Translations under genes and position numbers: made by a program | Assembly: GCA_023375785.1 (NCBI GenBank) | Contig: SZWC01000507.1 | Coordinates: forward strand, 317,914-381,913 | From: Penium margaritaceum | Lineage: Eukaryota > Streptophyta > Zygnematophyceae > Desmidiales > Peniaceae | Direction: 5' to 3' | DNA: 64,000 nucleotides | Shown: positions 40,501 to 52,850 of the stretch, piece by piece | How positions within the stretch are numbered: the first letter of the stretch is position 1 | Layout of the letters: every line of letters starts with the position of its first letter | The notes under the pieces: model-generated | The model's input: the letters and a program-made list of their open reading frames with translations, nothing else | What the model was told of the DNA's origin: nothing | Database searches by the model: none

Positions 40501-42770
40501 CAAGTCACAAATGGTCAGAGGGTGGAACAATGGTTTAGGAACACTAGTCTCCAACTAGTAAGTACTTAGACCTTCAACAAGTAGTAGCATGGTGTGGCTA
40601 TCATGCACAATGACCAACCAAAGTAGGCATATGTCACTAACCATGACCAAACCATATCACTATGTGTGGTCAACGTTGATAACTCATACTACAAGTCAAA
40701 AATCGTCAGAAGGGGAAACAATTGTTTGGGAATACTAGTTATTGACTAGAAAGAAGAAAGACCCTGAATACGTAGTGGCACGGTGTGACAACCATGCACA
40801 ATGACCATCCAAACTAGGCATATTTCTGTGACCATGACCAAAGAAATTCACTATGTATTTTCAACGTTGCCAACTCATAATACCAGTCACAAATGGTCAG
40901 AGGGGGAAAAAAAAGGTTTGGAATACCAGTTATCAACTAGCAAGTACAAAGACCTTCAATTAGTAGTGGCACAGTGTGGCCACCATGCACAATGACCAAC
41001 CAAAGAATGCATATGTCACTGACCATGACCAAAGAATTTCACTATGTGTGGTCAACGTTGACAAATCATAATTCGAGTCACAAATGGCCAAAGGGGGGTA
41101 GATTAATTTTGGAATACAAGTCATCAACTAGCCAGTACAAAGATCTTGAATAAGTAGTGGCACGGTGTTGCTACCATGCACAATGACCAACCAAAGCAGG
41201 CATATGTCACTGACCATGACCAAAGAATTTCACTATGTGTTATCAATGTTGCCAAATTATAATACGAGTCACAAATAGTCAGAGGGTTAAACAATGGTTG
41301 GAAAATACTGGTTATCAGCTAGCAAGTACAAAGGCCTTGAATACGTAGTAGCACAGTGTGGCTACCATGCACAATGACCAACCAAAGTTGGCACATGTCA
41401 CTGACCATAACCAAAGAATTTAACTATTGTGGTCAATCTTGGCAACTCAGAATACGAGAAACAAATGGTCAGATGGGGAAACACTGGGTTGGGAATACTG
41501 GTTATTGACTAGCAAGTACAAATACATTCAATAAGAAGTAGCACGGTGTGGGTACCATGCACAATTACTAACCAAAGTAGGCATATGGCACTGACCATGA
41601 CCAAAGAGTTTAACTATATGTTTTCAACGTTGACAACTCATAACACAAGTCACACATGGTCAGAAAGGGAGAGAATGTTTTGAGAATACCAGTTATTAAC
41701 TATCAAGTACAAAGAGCTTCAATAAGTAGTGGCACGGTGTGGCTACCATGTACAATGACCAACAAAAGTAGGCATATGTCAGTGACCATGACCAAAGAAT
41801 ATCACTATGTGTGGTCAACGTTGACAGCTCATAATATGAGTCACAAACAATCAGAGGGGGAATGAATGGTTTGGAAATAATAATTTGTTTCTGGAAAGTA
41901 CAAATAACTTTAATAAGTAGTGGCACGGTGTGGCTACAATGCACAATTGCCATCCAAAGTAGGCATATGTCACTAGCCATGACCAAAGACTATGACTATG
42001 TGTGGTCAACGTTGAAAACTCATAATACAAGTCACAAGTGGTCAAAGGGGGGAAAAATGGTTTGAAAATACTAGTTATAGACCAGCAAGTACAAAGAGCT
42101 TTAATAAGTAGTGGCGCGGTGCGGCTACCATGCACTATGACCATTCAAAGTCGGCATATGTCACTGACCATGACCAAAGAAACTCACTATGTGGGGTCAA
42201 TGTTGATAACTCATAAGACGAGTCACAAATGGTCAGAGGGTGGAATTATGGTTTACGAACACTAGTTTTGGACTAGCAAGTACTAAGACCTTCAATATGA
42301 AGTGGCACGGTGTGGCTATCATGCAGAATGACCAACCAAAGTAGGCATATGTTACTGACCATGACCAAATGTTTTCACTATGTGTGGTCAACGTTGACAA
42401 CTCATAGTTCAAGTCACAAGTGGTCAGAGGGGGAAATAATTATTTTGGAATACTAGTTATTGACTATCAAGTAGAAAGACCCTGAATACCTAGTGGCACG
42501 GTGTGACTACCATGCACAATGACCATCCAAAGTAGGCATATGCCAGTGACCATGACCAAAGAAATTGACTATGTGTCGTCAACATGACCAGCTCATAATA
42601 CAATTCAAAAAATTTCAGAGGGGGAAAAATGGTTTGGGAATACTAGTTATCAACTAGGAATTACAAAGACCTTCAATCTGCAGTGGCACAGTGTGGCTAC
42701 CATGCACAGTGACCAACCAAAGTAGGCATATATCACTGACCATGAGCAAAGAGTTACACTATGTGTGGTC
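19565..42770. repeat. Satellite array, block 2
   Basis: This is 23.2 kb of the same monomer as block 1, about 120 copies, with no foreign insertion that I could see. The monomer classes recur in the same general order as in the complete cycles at 6.8 and 10.3 kb, but most cycles lack one or more classes. The class-f mark (a tract like AGTAGAAAGACCCTGAATAC) recurs at spacings near 765, 1130, 1340, 1712 and 1720 bp, all multiples of about 190 bp. Confidence 0.97.
36430..39040. repeat. Tandem duplication of a seven-monomer block (about 1340 bp)
   Basis: Rare variants recur 1340 bp apart. CTCATCGTACAGGTCAC is near 36483 and 37823. CAGATGGAGAAACACTGG is near 37271 and 38611. A class-b tail with TTTTTCATCTAGCAAG is near 37685 and 39025. 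The match extends over about 1.3 kb, so a block of seven monomers was duplicated more recently than the general array was formed. Confidence 0.78.
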
Positions 42771-42896
42771 CATACATGTCCAATGGTGGGCAGATCACAC
42801 ACTCCATTTTTAGTACGCTCTTCTAGTGCGCTTGGACACCATGCACTACCACCATGCTCTAAAAACCTGGTACACTTGAACGGTTCACCATAAGAT

Positions 42897-42956
42897 TCCC
42901 TCTCTCCACTTCTCTCTCCCTCCCTCTCTCTCGCTCTCTCTCTCTCTCTCTCTATA

Positions 42957-43004
<48 letters not shown>

Positions 43005-43291
43005 GCTCCCGCTCCCTCTCTCTTTTTGCTCTCTCTCTCTCTCTCTCTNNNNNNNNNNNNNNNNNNNNNNNNNNNNNNNNNNNNNNNNNNNNNNNNNNNN
43101 NNNNNNNNNNNNNNNNNNNNNNNNNNNNNNNNNNNNNNNNNNNNNNNNNNNNNNNNNNNNNNNNNNNNNNNNNNNNNNNNNNNNNNNNNNNNNNNNNNNN
43201 NNNNNNNNNNNNNNNNNNNNNNNNNNNNNNNNNNNNNNNNNNNNNNNNNNNNNNNNNNNNNNNNNNNNNNNNNNNNNNNNNNNNNNNNNNN

Positions 43292-43346
<55 letters not shown>

Positions 43347-43364
43347 CGCTCCCTTGATATCTCT
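42897..43364. repeat. (TC)n microsatellite containing an assembly gap
   Basis: Pure and slightly interrupted TC repeats lie on both sides of 243 N at 43049-43291. The true length is unknown because the gap is probably unresolved repeat. Arg-Glu or Leu-Ser peptides read from it are not genes. Confidence 0.97.
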
Positions 43365-44229
43365 TTTTCTTGCTGCCCACTCTATCCTAAAAGATATTAT
43401 CCATTCGTGGAACTAATCCTTTTTTTCAAAAATATTCTTTCCATGTTTATCCTCCTTTGGCTATTGTTTCATGGGAAGAACATTGATTTCAAACCTATAC
43501 TAGTACTTTGTTTTTTTATTGCAATATGTGTGTATTAAACTTCTTCAGTTTGGGAGCCTAGAGGTTGTGTCTTTTGTTACAGATGTTGGCCACGCGCTTA
43601 GGTCAACATCGTCACTGACACGTCGTTGTCTCCTGTTGGATAGTGACGGCCGTCACTGGCTGCCGGCAGAAAGTATGATAAGCTGTCATCTCGCTTAAGC
43701 GTTTCACGTTGGATGTTCCAGGAGGGACTCATCCCGTTGTTTGGACCCCCTAGTGCGAGGCATAGTGTACATGGGTCAGTGCGTGCGATTTGTATGGCAA
43801 AGTGCACTTATCACACACTGAGTGTACACGCTTGTATAGTTTCAAACCACATAGGGTTGCAATGTTAGTTATCAACAGACTCTATCGGTTCGTAACTTCC
43901 TTTGCACATTCACTACATTGATAACACTTAATCAATTTCTCAGACAGATATACATCGTAAATCTCTATAAAGCTTTCGGAGGCTACAAAGACCAGATACA
44001 ACACACTTCATGCTGCTCAACACTATCTCAGACTGTCTTATGATATCATTTGTTTTTGTATGAGATGAAGTTTTTTTATCGTGAAATTCTATGCATAGAA
44101 TACAAAACATACAACTATGTTATTGCAAAGAACTAAGAGATGCAATTTCAACACATTAAGTTCCTTTTAAAAAAAATTATGCATCATCCATATAAAACAA
44201 AATTCAATGATTGATTAGACATATGAGAT
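43365..44229. other. Stretch without a recognisable gene
   Basis: Mostly AT-rich sequence with stops in all frames. A G/C-richer patch at about 43590-43810 has an open frame of 69 codons on the minus strand that I do not recognise. I see no transposon ends or RNA gene. Confidence 0.5.
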
Positions 44230-44619
44230 AAATTAGCACACTGAGTGTGCTCTTAGTGTATTTTTGTATGGTGAATAAGCGCACTTGCCTCATACACTAG
44301 CCCCACATACTCGGGTCCCTTCTAAGAAGACAAATCTTCTGCCACATAAGACAAAAAAACAAGGTGCTCTCAAAACACATGCAACAAATTAGCACACTGA
44401 GTGCCTCTTAGTGTAATTTTGTATGATGATTGAGAACAATAACCACATACACTAGCCCAACGCACTGGGGTCCTTCCTAAGAAGTGCTTGTTTCACCATA
44501 TAGGACAAGACACGAGGTGCTCTTAAAAACATGTGACAGATGAGCACACTGAGTACGCTCTTAGTGTACCTTTGTATGGTGACTGAGCACACTTGCCACA
44601 TACACTAACCCCATGCACT
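44230..44619. repeat. Tandem repeat of about 155 bp, three copies
   Basis: The mark AGCACACTGAGT followed by CTCTTAGTGTA recurs at about 44234, 44391 and 44543 (spacing 157 and 152 bp). Shared features further on are a GTATGGTGA-like stretch, CATACACTA with CCC, and CTTCTAAGAAG or similar. The third copy is split by the solo LTR: its remainder (CTTCCTTCTCAAGAAGGG) resumes after 45606. Confidence 0.8.
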
Positions 44620-45601
44620 TGTTGAAGATTTGCCCCTCTGCATGCCCAAGTGCGGCGCCGGGAGGCGCCGACGAGCCGCCAGAGAGAGGAAAATCCTTGT
44701 CGACGGATCTGGCGACTCAAGGATAGCTCGGATCCCAGAATGGAGGATTGCCCCTGAAAGTTGACAAGTTGTTGAATCCGGTGGAAGTTGTTTCACCGGA
44801 ATTGGATAAGTAACAAGGGAGATATGGGCTTCCAAAGTTGGGGTGTGCACGAAGGTTCTGGGAGCCGGCCGCGGTTCGACTTCTGGTGAATAACCGGAAC
44901 GAGTAACAGAATGCCATCTGGGGATTTTGCTCCGGAACATCTGCCGAGGCGTCCGGTGGATGATCCGCCAAATTTCAGGAGTTCAGTTTGTTATTGAGGG
45001 ACTTAGCCGAAATCCTGGCTCGGAGTCCGGAACTAAGTAGTACAGTTTGTTACTCGGGGACTTTGTCAAAATTCCGACTGCAGGTCCACGAACAGGTTTC
45101 GACCCACATCCATCCCCATCACCAAACTCGATGATTAACTCATCGAAACAGACCCCAAAGGCGCAAGGGGCGCCGCCACTACGCGTAGGGACATCTGCGC
45201 CTCCGGAATGGCATTTTGATGGGTCCTTGATGTGTGGAGGCGCCTCGGCGGGCGACGTGGTGTGCGCCGCCGAGTGAGCGGCTGGTTTGGGGTCCTGCGC
45301 TTTGACTGACATAGCGGGAGCTGCAAACATCCAAATTGCACACAGTTTCAAGCATTGGAGAGATTATGACTAGCTCTACAAATGATTAGATAATGTCCAT
45401 GTTCAAAAACTAATGCAAAATTGCGATACCCCCTTCGCAAAAGTGACTGTCTCACAAAGGCCTTCAACTCCCAGAAACATAGCGTGAGGCGACCAGAAAG
45501 CTCACGCTAAGACTCAGAACCTGCACAAAACATAGCCGTGAGCACAGTAGACCCGTCGGGCCACGTTGGAACTGCCCCCACCTGGGGATTGTTTGCTGAC
45601 A
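44620..45601 (+). mobile_element. Solo LTR of the copia element 2 family
   Basis: This 982-bp sequence begins TGTTGAAGATTTGCCCC and ends GCTGACA. It matches the 986-bp 5' LTR at 52851-53836 along its length, with a moderate number of differences. No coding part is attached, so it is a solo LTR, the known product of recombination between the two LTRs of one element. The flanks GCACT (44615-44619) and ACACT (45602-45606) agree at four of five bases. The interrupted 155-bp repeat rejoins cleanly across the element, which supports exact insertion. Confidence 0.88.
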
Positions 45602-45722
45602 ACACTGACTTCCTTCTCAAGAAGGGACTCTTCAGGCCAGATAAGACAGAAGTACAGTCTTCTCATACACTATGGAAAGAGTGTAGGGGTTAGTGTAAGA
45701 TAATCCCTTGTGATAATCCCTT

Positions 45723-45769
45723 GTGTGTACCTTGAGTGTGCTATAATATAGCACACTCAAGGTACACAC
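45723..45769. repeat. Near-perfect 47-bp hairpin (23-bp arms)
   Basis: Two 23-bp arms (45723-45745 and 45747-45769) are exact reverse complements with one unpaired A at 45746. The left arm starts GTGTGTACCTTGAG. It lies near the right edge of the island, in sequence related to the 155-bp repeat. It could be a relic of a small inverted-repeat element; a role as terminator or small-RNA source is not supported by anything else. Confidence 0.9.
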
Positions 45770-45810
45770 CAAAAAACCAGTGTTTGAAATGGCCTGACTA
45801 ACCATACCTC

Positions 45811-48800
45811 GTGTGGTCAACGTTGACAAATCATGATACGGGTCACAAATGGTCAGAAGGGGGAAACGATTGTTTTGGAGTAAAAGTCATCCACTAGCCA
45901 GTACAAAGACCTTCAGTAAGTAGTGGCACGGTATGGCTACCATGCACGATGACCAACTAATGCAGGCATATGTCACTGACCATGACCAAATAATTTCACA
46001 ATGTGTGGTCAACGTTGATAACTCATAATACGAGTCACAAATGGTCAGATGGAGACAATGGTTTTAGAATACAAGTCATCGACTAGCCAGTACAAAGACC
46101 GTCAATATGTAGTGGCACGGTGTGGGTACCTTGCACAATGACCAGCCAAAGCAGGCATATGTCACTAACCATGCCCAAAGAATTTCACTATGTGTGGTCA
46201 ACGTTGCCACATCATAATACGAGTCACAAATAGTCCGAGAGACAAACAATGGTTGGGCAATACTGTTTATCAACTAGAATTTAAAAAGACCTTCAATAAC
46301 TAGTAGCACGGTGTGGCTACCGTGCTCACTGACCAACCAAAGTTGGCATATGTCACTGACCATAACCAAAGAATTTTACTATGTGTGGTCAACGTTGACG
46401 ACTCATAGTACGAGACACAAATGGTCAAATGGGCAAACACTGGGTTGAGAATGCTGTTTATCAACTAGCAAGTAGAAATACCTTCAATAAGAAGTATCAC
46501 GGTGTGGCTACCATGCACAATGACTAACCAAAGTAGGCATTTGGCACTGACCATGAGCAAAGAATTTCACTCTATGTTGTCAACATTGACAACTCATAAC
46601 ACGAGTCACAAATGGTCAGAAGGGGAAACAATGGTATGTGAATACAAGTAAATAAGTAGCATGTACAAAGAACTTCAGTTAGTAGTGGCACGGTGTGGCT
46701 AGCATGCACAATGACCAACCAAAGTAGGCATATGTCAGTGACAATGACCAAAGAATATGACTATGTGTGGTCAACCTTGACAACTCATAATACGAGTCAC
46801 AAATGCTCAGAGGGGGGAAAAAATGGTTTGGAAATAGTATTTTTAGTCTAGCAACTACAAAGACCTTCAATAAGTAGTGGCACAGCGTTGCTACCATGCA
46901 CAATGACCAACCAAAGAAGGCATATGTCACTAACCATGACCAAATAATTTCTCTATGTATGGTCAACGTTGACAACTCATAGTACAAGTCACAAATGGTC
47001 ATAGGGGGAAACAATGGTTAGGAAATACCAATTATGGAATAGCAAGTAGAGAGACCCTGGATACGTAGTGGCACGGTGTGACTACCATGCACAATGACCA
47101 TGCAAAGTAGGCATATGTCAGTGACCATGACCAAGGAAATTCAGTATGTGTCGTCAACGTTGCCAACTCATAATACGAGTCACAAATGGTCAGAGGGGGG
47201 AACAATGATTTGAAGTACTAGTTATCAACTAGCAAGTACAAAGGCCTTTAATAAGTAGTAGCACAGTGTGGCTACTATGCATAATGACCAACCAAAGCAA
47301 GCATATGTCACTGACCATGACCAAAGAATTTCACTATGTGTGGTCAACATTTACAAGTTGTAATACGTGTCACAAATGGTCACAAGGGGGAAACAATGGT
47401 TTTGGCATACAAGTCATCGACTAGCCAGTACAAAGACCATCAATAAGTAGTGGCACAATGTGGATACCACGCACAATGACCAACCAATGTAGCAGAATGT
47501 CACTGACCATGACCAAATAACTTCACAATTTGTGGTCAATGTTGACAACTCACAATACGAGTCATAAATGGTCAGAGGAGGGAAACAATGGTTTTGTAAT
47601 ACAAGTCATCAACTAGCGAGTACAAAGACCTTCAATAAGTAGTGGCATGGTGTGGCTACCATGCAAAATGACCAACCAAAGAAGGCATGTCACTGGCCAT
47701 GACCAAAGAATCTCACTTTGTGTGGTCAATGTTGCCAAATCATAATATGAGTCACAAATAGTCAGAGGGGCAAACAATGGTTTGAAAATAATGGTTATCA
47801 ACTAGCAAGTACAAATACTTTCAATAAGTAGTAGCACGGTGTGGCTATCATGCACAACAACCAACCAAAGTTGACGTATGTCACTGACCATGACCAAGTA
47901 ATTTCACTATGTGTGGTCAACGTTGACGACTCATAACACGAGACACAAATGGTCACATGGCGGAACACTGGGTTGGGAATAATGGTTATAGACAAGAAAT
48001 AACAAATACTTTCAACTAGAAGTAGCACAGTGTGGCTATGCACAATGACTAACCAAAGTAGGCATATGCCACTGACCATGACCAAAGAATTCAACTATAT
48101 GTTATCAACATTGACAACTCATGATACGAGTCACAAATGGTCAGAAGGGGAAGCAATGGTTTGGGAAGACCAGTTTTTAACTAGCAAGTACAAAGAACTT
48201 CAATTAGCAGTCATACGGCGTGGCTACCATACACAATGACCACCCAAAGTAGGCATATGTCACAAACCATCACCAAAGAATTTCACTATGTTTGGTCAAC
48301 ATTGAAAACTCATAATACGATGCACAAATGGTCAAAGGGGAAAACAATGGTTTAAAAAAACTAATAATCAACTAGCAAGTACAAAGAGCTCTAATAAGTA
48401 GTGGCACGGTGTGGCTACCATGCACTATGACCAACCAAAGTAGGCATATGTCACTGACCATGACCAAAGAAACTCACTATGTGTGGTCAATGTTGATAAC
48501 TCATAACACAAGTCACAAATGGTCAGAGGGTGGAACAATGGTTTAGGAAAACTAGTTTCTGACTAGAAAGTACTGAGACCTTCAATAAGTAGTGGCATGG
48601 TGTGGCTGTCATGCACAATGACCAACCAAAGTAGGCATATGTCACTGACCATGACCATGTAATTCTACTATGTGTGGTCAACGTTGACAAATCATAGTAC
48701 AAGTCACAAATGGTCAGAGGGGAAAACAATGGTTTGGAAATACTAGTTATCGACTAGCAAGTAGAACGATCCTGAATACATAGTGGCACGGTGTGACTAC

Positions 48801-51800
48801 CATGTACAATGACCATCCAAAGTAGGCATATGTGTCGTCAACGTTGCCAGCTCATAATACGAGTCACAAATGGTCAGAGGGGGAAACAATGGTTTGGGAA
48901 TACTAGTTATCAACTAGAAAGTACAAAGACCTTTGGCTAGTAGTGGCACAGTGTGGCTACTATGCACAATGACCAACCAAAGTAGGGATATGTCACTGAC
49001 CATGACCGAGGAGTTTCACTATGTGTGGTCAGCATTGACAAATCATAATACGTGTCACAAGTAGTCAGAAGGGGGAAACAATGGTTTTTGAATACAAGTC
49101 ATTGACTAGCCAGTACAAAGACCTTCAATAAGCAGTGGCACGGCATGACTACCATGCATAATGACCAACCGATGAAGGCATATGTCATTGACCATGACCA
49201 AATAATTTCACAATTTGTGGTCAACCTTGCAAACTCATAATACGACTCACAAATGGTCAGAGGAGGAAACAAATGGTTTTGGAGTACAAGTCATTTACTA
49301 GCCAGTACAGATAACCTCAATACAACGTGGCACGGTGTGGCTACCATGCACAATGACCGACCAAAGCAGGCATATGTCACTGACCATGACAAAATAACTT
49401 AACTATATGTTTTCAACGTTGACAACTCATAATACAGGTCACAAATAGTCAGAGGGGCAAAAAATGGTTGGAAAATACTGGCTATCAACTATCAAGTACA
49501 AAGACCTTCAATAGCTAGTAGCACGGTGTGGCTACAATGCACAATGACCAACCAAAGTTGGCACATGTCACTGACCATAACCAAAGACTTTCACTATGTG
49601 TCGTCAACGTTGACGACTCATAATACAAGACACAAATGGTCAGATGGGGAAACACTTGGTTGGGAATACTGCTGATTGACTAGCAAGTACAAAGACCTTA
49701 ATAAGAAGTAGCACGGTGTGGCTACCATGTACGATGAAAAACCAAAGTAGGCATATGGTACTGACCATGACCAAAGAATTTAACTATATGTTGTAAACGT
49801 TGACAACATTGACAATGACATTGACAATGACATTGACAACATGGTCAAAGGATAGTGACCATGACCAAAGGATATCACTATGTGTGGTCAACATTGACAA
49901 CTCGTAACAAGAGTAAAAAACGGTCAGAGGAGGAAATCATGGTTTCAAAATAATATTTTGTGTCTAGCAAGTACAAAGACATTCAATAAGTAGTGGCACG
50001 GCATGGCCACCATGCACAATGACCACCCAAAGTAGGCATACATAACTAGCCATGACCAAATAACTTCACTATGTGTGGTCAATGTTAACAACTCGTAATA
50101 CGAGTCACAGATGGTCAAAGGGTGGAACAATGGTTTGAAATTTTAGTTATCAACTAGCAAGTACAAAGAGCTTTAATGAGTAGTGGCACTTTGTGACTAC
50201 CATGCACTATGACCAACCAAAGTAAGGATTTGTCACTAACCATAACCAAAGAAAGTCACCATGTGTGATCAAAGTTCATAACTCATAAGACGAGTCACAA
50301 ATAGTCAGAGGGTGGAACAATGGTTTAAGAACACTAGTTTCTGACTAGCAAGTACTAAGACCTTCAATAAGTAGTGGCACGGTGTGGCTGTCATGCACAA
50401 TGACCAACCAAAGTAGGCATATGTCACTGACCATGACCAAAGAATTTCACAATGATTTCGCAATACGTGGTCAACGTTAACAACTCATTATACGGGTCAC
50501 AAATGGTCAGATGGGGAAACAATGGTTTTGGAATACAAGTCATCGACTAGCAAGTACAAAGACCTTCAATAAGAAGTTACAGGGTGTGGCTGCCATGCAC
50601 AATGACCATTCAAAGCAGGCATATGTCACTGACCATGATCAAAACAATTCACCATGTGTGGTCAACATTGGCAAATCACAATACGAGTCACAAATAGTCA
50701 GGGGGGAAAACAATGGTTGAAAAATGCTGGTTATCAACTAGCATGTAAAAAGATCTTCAATAAGTAGTAGCACCGCGTGGCTACCATACACAATGACCGA
50801 CCAAAGTTGTCATATGTCACTGACCATAACCAAAGAATTTCACTGTGTGTGTTCAACGTCGATGACTCATAGTACGAGACACAAATGGTCAAATGGGGAA
50901 ACGATGTGGCTACCATGCACAATGACTAACCAAAGTAGGCATATGGCACTAACGATGAGCAAAGAATTCAACTATATGTTGTCAATATTCACAACTCATA
51001 ATACGAGTCACAAATGGCCAGAAGGGGAAGCAATGGTTTGGGAATACCAGTTATTAATTAGCAAGTATAAAGAACTTCAATTAGTAGTGGTACAATGTGA
51101 CTAAAATGCACAATGACAAACCAAAGTAGACTCATGTCAGTGACCATGACCAAAGAATATCAAAATGTGTTGTCAACGTTGACAACTCATAACACCAGTC
51201 ACAAATGATCAGAGGGCAAAGTAATGGTTTGGAGAAGATGTTTTTCGTCTAGCAAGTACAAAGACCTTCAGTAAGTAGTGGCATGGCGTGGCTACCATGC
51301 ACAATGGCCACCCAAACTAGGCATATGTCACTAGCCATGACCAAAGAATTTCAATATGTGCGGTCAACGTTGACAACTCATTATACGTGTCACAAATGGT
51401 CAAAGGGGTTAACAATGATTTGGAAATACTTGTTATGGACTAGCATGTACAAGGCGTTTTAATAAGTAGTGGCATGGTGTGGCTACCATGCACCATGACC
51501 AACCAAAGTAGGCATATGTCACTGACCATGACCAAAGAAACTCACTATGTGTGGTCAACGTTGATAACTCATAAGAAGAGTCACAAACGGTCAGAGGGTG
51601 GAAAAAATGTTTAGGAACACTGGTTTCCAACTAGCGAGTACTAAGACCTTCAATAAGTAGTCGCACGGTGTAGCTATCATGCACAATGACCAACCAAAGT
51701 AGGCATATATCACTGACCGTGACCAAATGATTTCACTGTGTGTGGTCAATGTTGATAACTCATAGTACAAGTCACAAATGGTCAGATGGGGAAACAATGG

Positions 51801-52850
51801 TTTGGAAATACTACCTATGGACTAGCAAGTAGAAAGACCATGAATATGTAGTGGCACGATGTGACTACCATGCACAATGACCACCCAAAATAGGCATATA
51901 TTGGTGACCATGACCAAATAAATTCACGATGTGTTGTCAACGTTGCCAGCTCATAATACGAGGCACAAGTGGCCAGAGGGGAAAACAATGATTTGGGAAT
52001 ACTAGTTATCAACTAGCAAGTACAAAGACCTTCAATTAGTAGTGACACAATGTGGCTACCATGCCTAATGACCAACCAAAGTAGGTATATGTCACTGACC
52101 ATGACCAAATACTTTAACAATTTGTGGTCAACGTTGACATATCATAACATGTGTCACAAATGGTCAGAAGGGGGAAACAATGGTTTCGGACTACAAGTCA
52201 TCGACTAGCCAGTACAAAAACATTCAATAAGTAGTGGCACAGTATGGCTACAACGCACAATGACAAACCAATGTAGGCATATGTCACTGACCATAACCAA
52301 ATAACTTCACAATGTGTGGTCAACGTTGACAACTCATAATACGAGTGAGAAATGGTCAGAAGGGGGGAAAATGGTTTCGGAATTCAAGTCATCGACTAGC
52401 AAGTACAAATACCTTCAATAAGTAGCACGGTGTGGCTACCATGCACAATGAACAACCAAAGCAGGCATATGTAACTGACCATGATCAAAGAATTTCACTA
52501 TGTGTATTCAATGTTGCCAAATCATAACACGAGTGAGAGATAGTCAGAGGGGCTAAGAATGGTTGGAAAACACAGGTTATCAACTAGAAAGTACAAAAAC
52601 TTTGATTAGAAGAAGCATAGTGTGGCTACCATGCACAAAAACCAAACAAATTTGGCATATGTCACTGACCATAACCAAAGAATTTCACTACGTGTGGTCA
52701 ACGTTGACGACTCAATACGAGACAAAAATAGTCAGATGGGGAAACACTGGGTTGGGAATAAAGGTTATTGACTGGAAAGTACAAAGAATTTCAATAAGTA
52801 GTGGCTCAGCGTGGCTAGCATGGACAATGCCCACACAAAGTAGGCATATG
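45811..52850. repeat. Satellite array, block 3
   Basis: 7.0 kb of the same monomer continue directly from block 2 across the island. The block is interrupted at 52850 by copia element 2, whose target duplication ATATG is satellite sequence (in GCATATGTCAC). Confidence 0.97.
49801..49846. repeat. Short 12-bp repeat inside a satellite monomer
   Basis: The unit ATTGACAATGAC, with small variants, is repeated about three times where a normal monomer has a single GTTGACAACTC. It looks like local slippage at the palindrome region. The monomer is rearranged just after it. Confidence 0.8.

Larger units (their letters stand above)
42771..45810. other. Non-satellite island inside the array, 8-bp direct repeat at its edges
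   Basis: Satellite stops at GTGTGGTC (42763-42770) and resumes at GTGTGGTC (45811-45818), continuing into the normal AACGTTGAC. The 3040 bp between are unrelated to the satellite. This looks like an insertion with an 8-bp target duplication, as hAT-type transposons make. However, the two ends show no clear terminal inverted repeat and there is no transposase, so the element type is open. Inside are a TC microsatellite with a gap, a stretch without recognisable features (43365-44230), a roughly 155-bp tandem repeat and a nested solo LTR. Confidence 0.7.

Noticed and set aside
42952-43538. Arg-Glu and Leu-Ser repeat proteins at the TC microsatellite.
   Set aside because: They are simple repeat read through an assembly gap.
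42771-45810. The island as a Helitron or as an LTR element.
   Set aside because: There is no TC start with CTRR end at the junctions, no insertion between A and T, and no LTR pair at the edges. Only the 8-bp direct repeat is solid.
49238-49250. TAATACGACTCAC, identical to the first 13 bases of the phage T7 promoter; most monomers have TAATACGAGTCAC.
   Set aside because: It is a chance likeness within the satellite consensus. The start-site half of the promoter is absent, and most copies differ at a base important for recognition. It could still be a nuisance in work with T7 primers.
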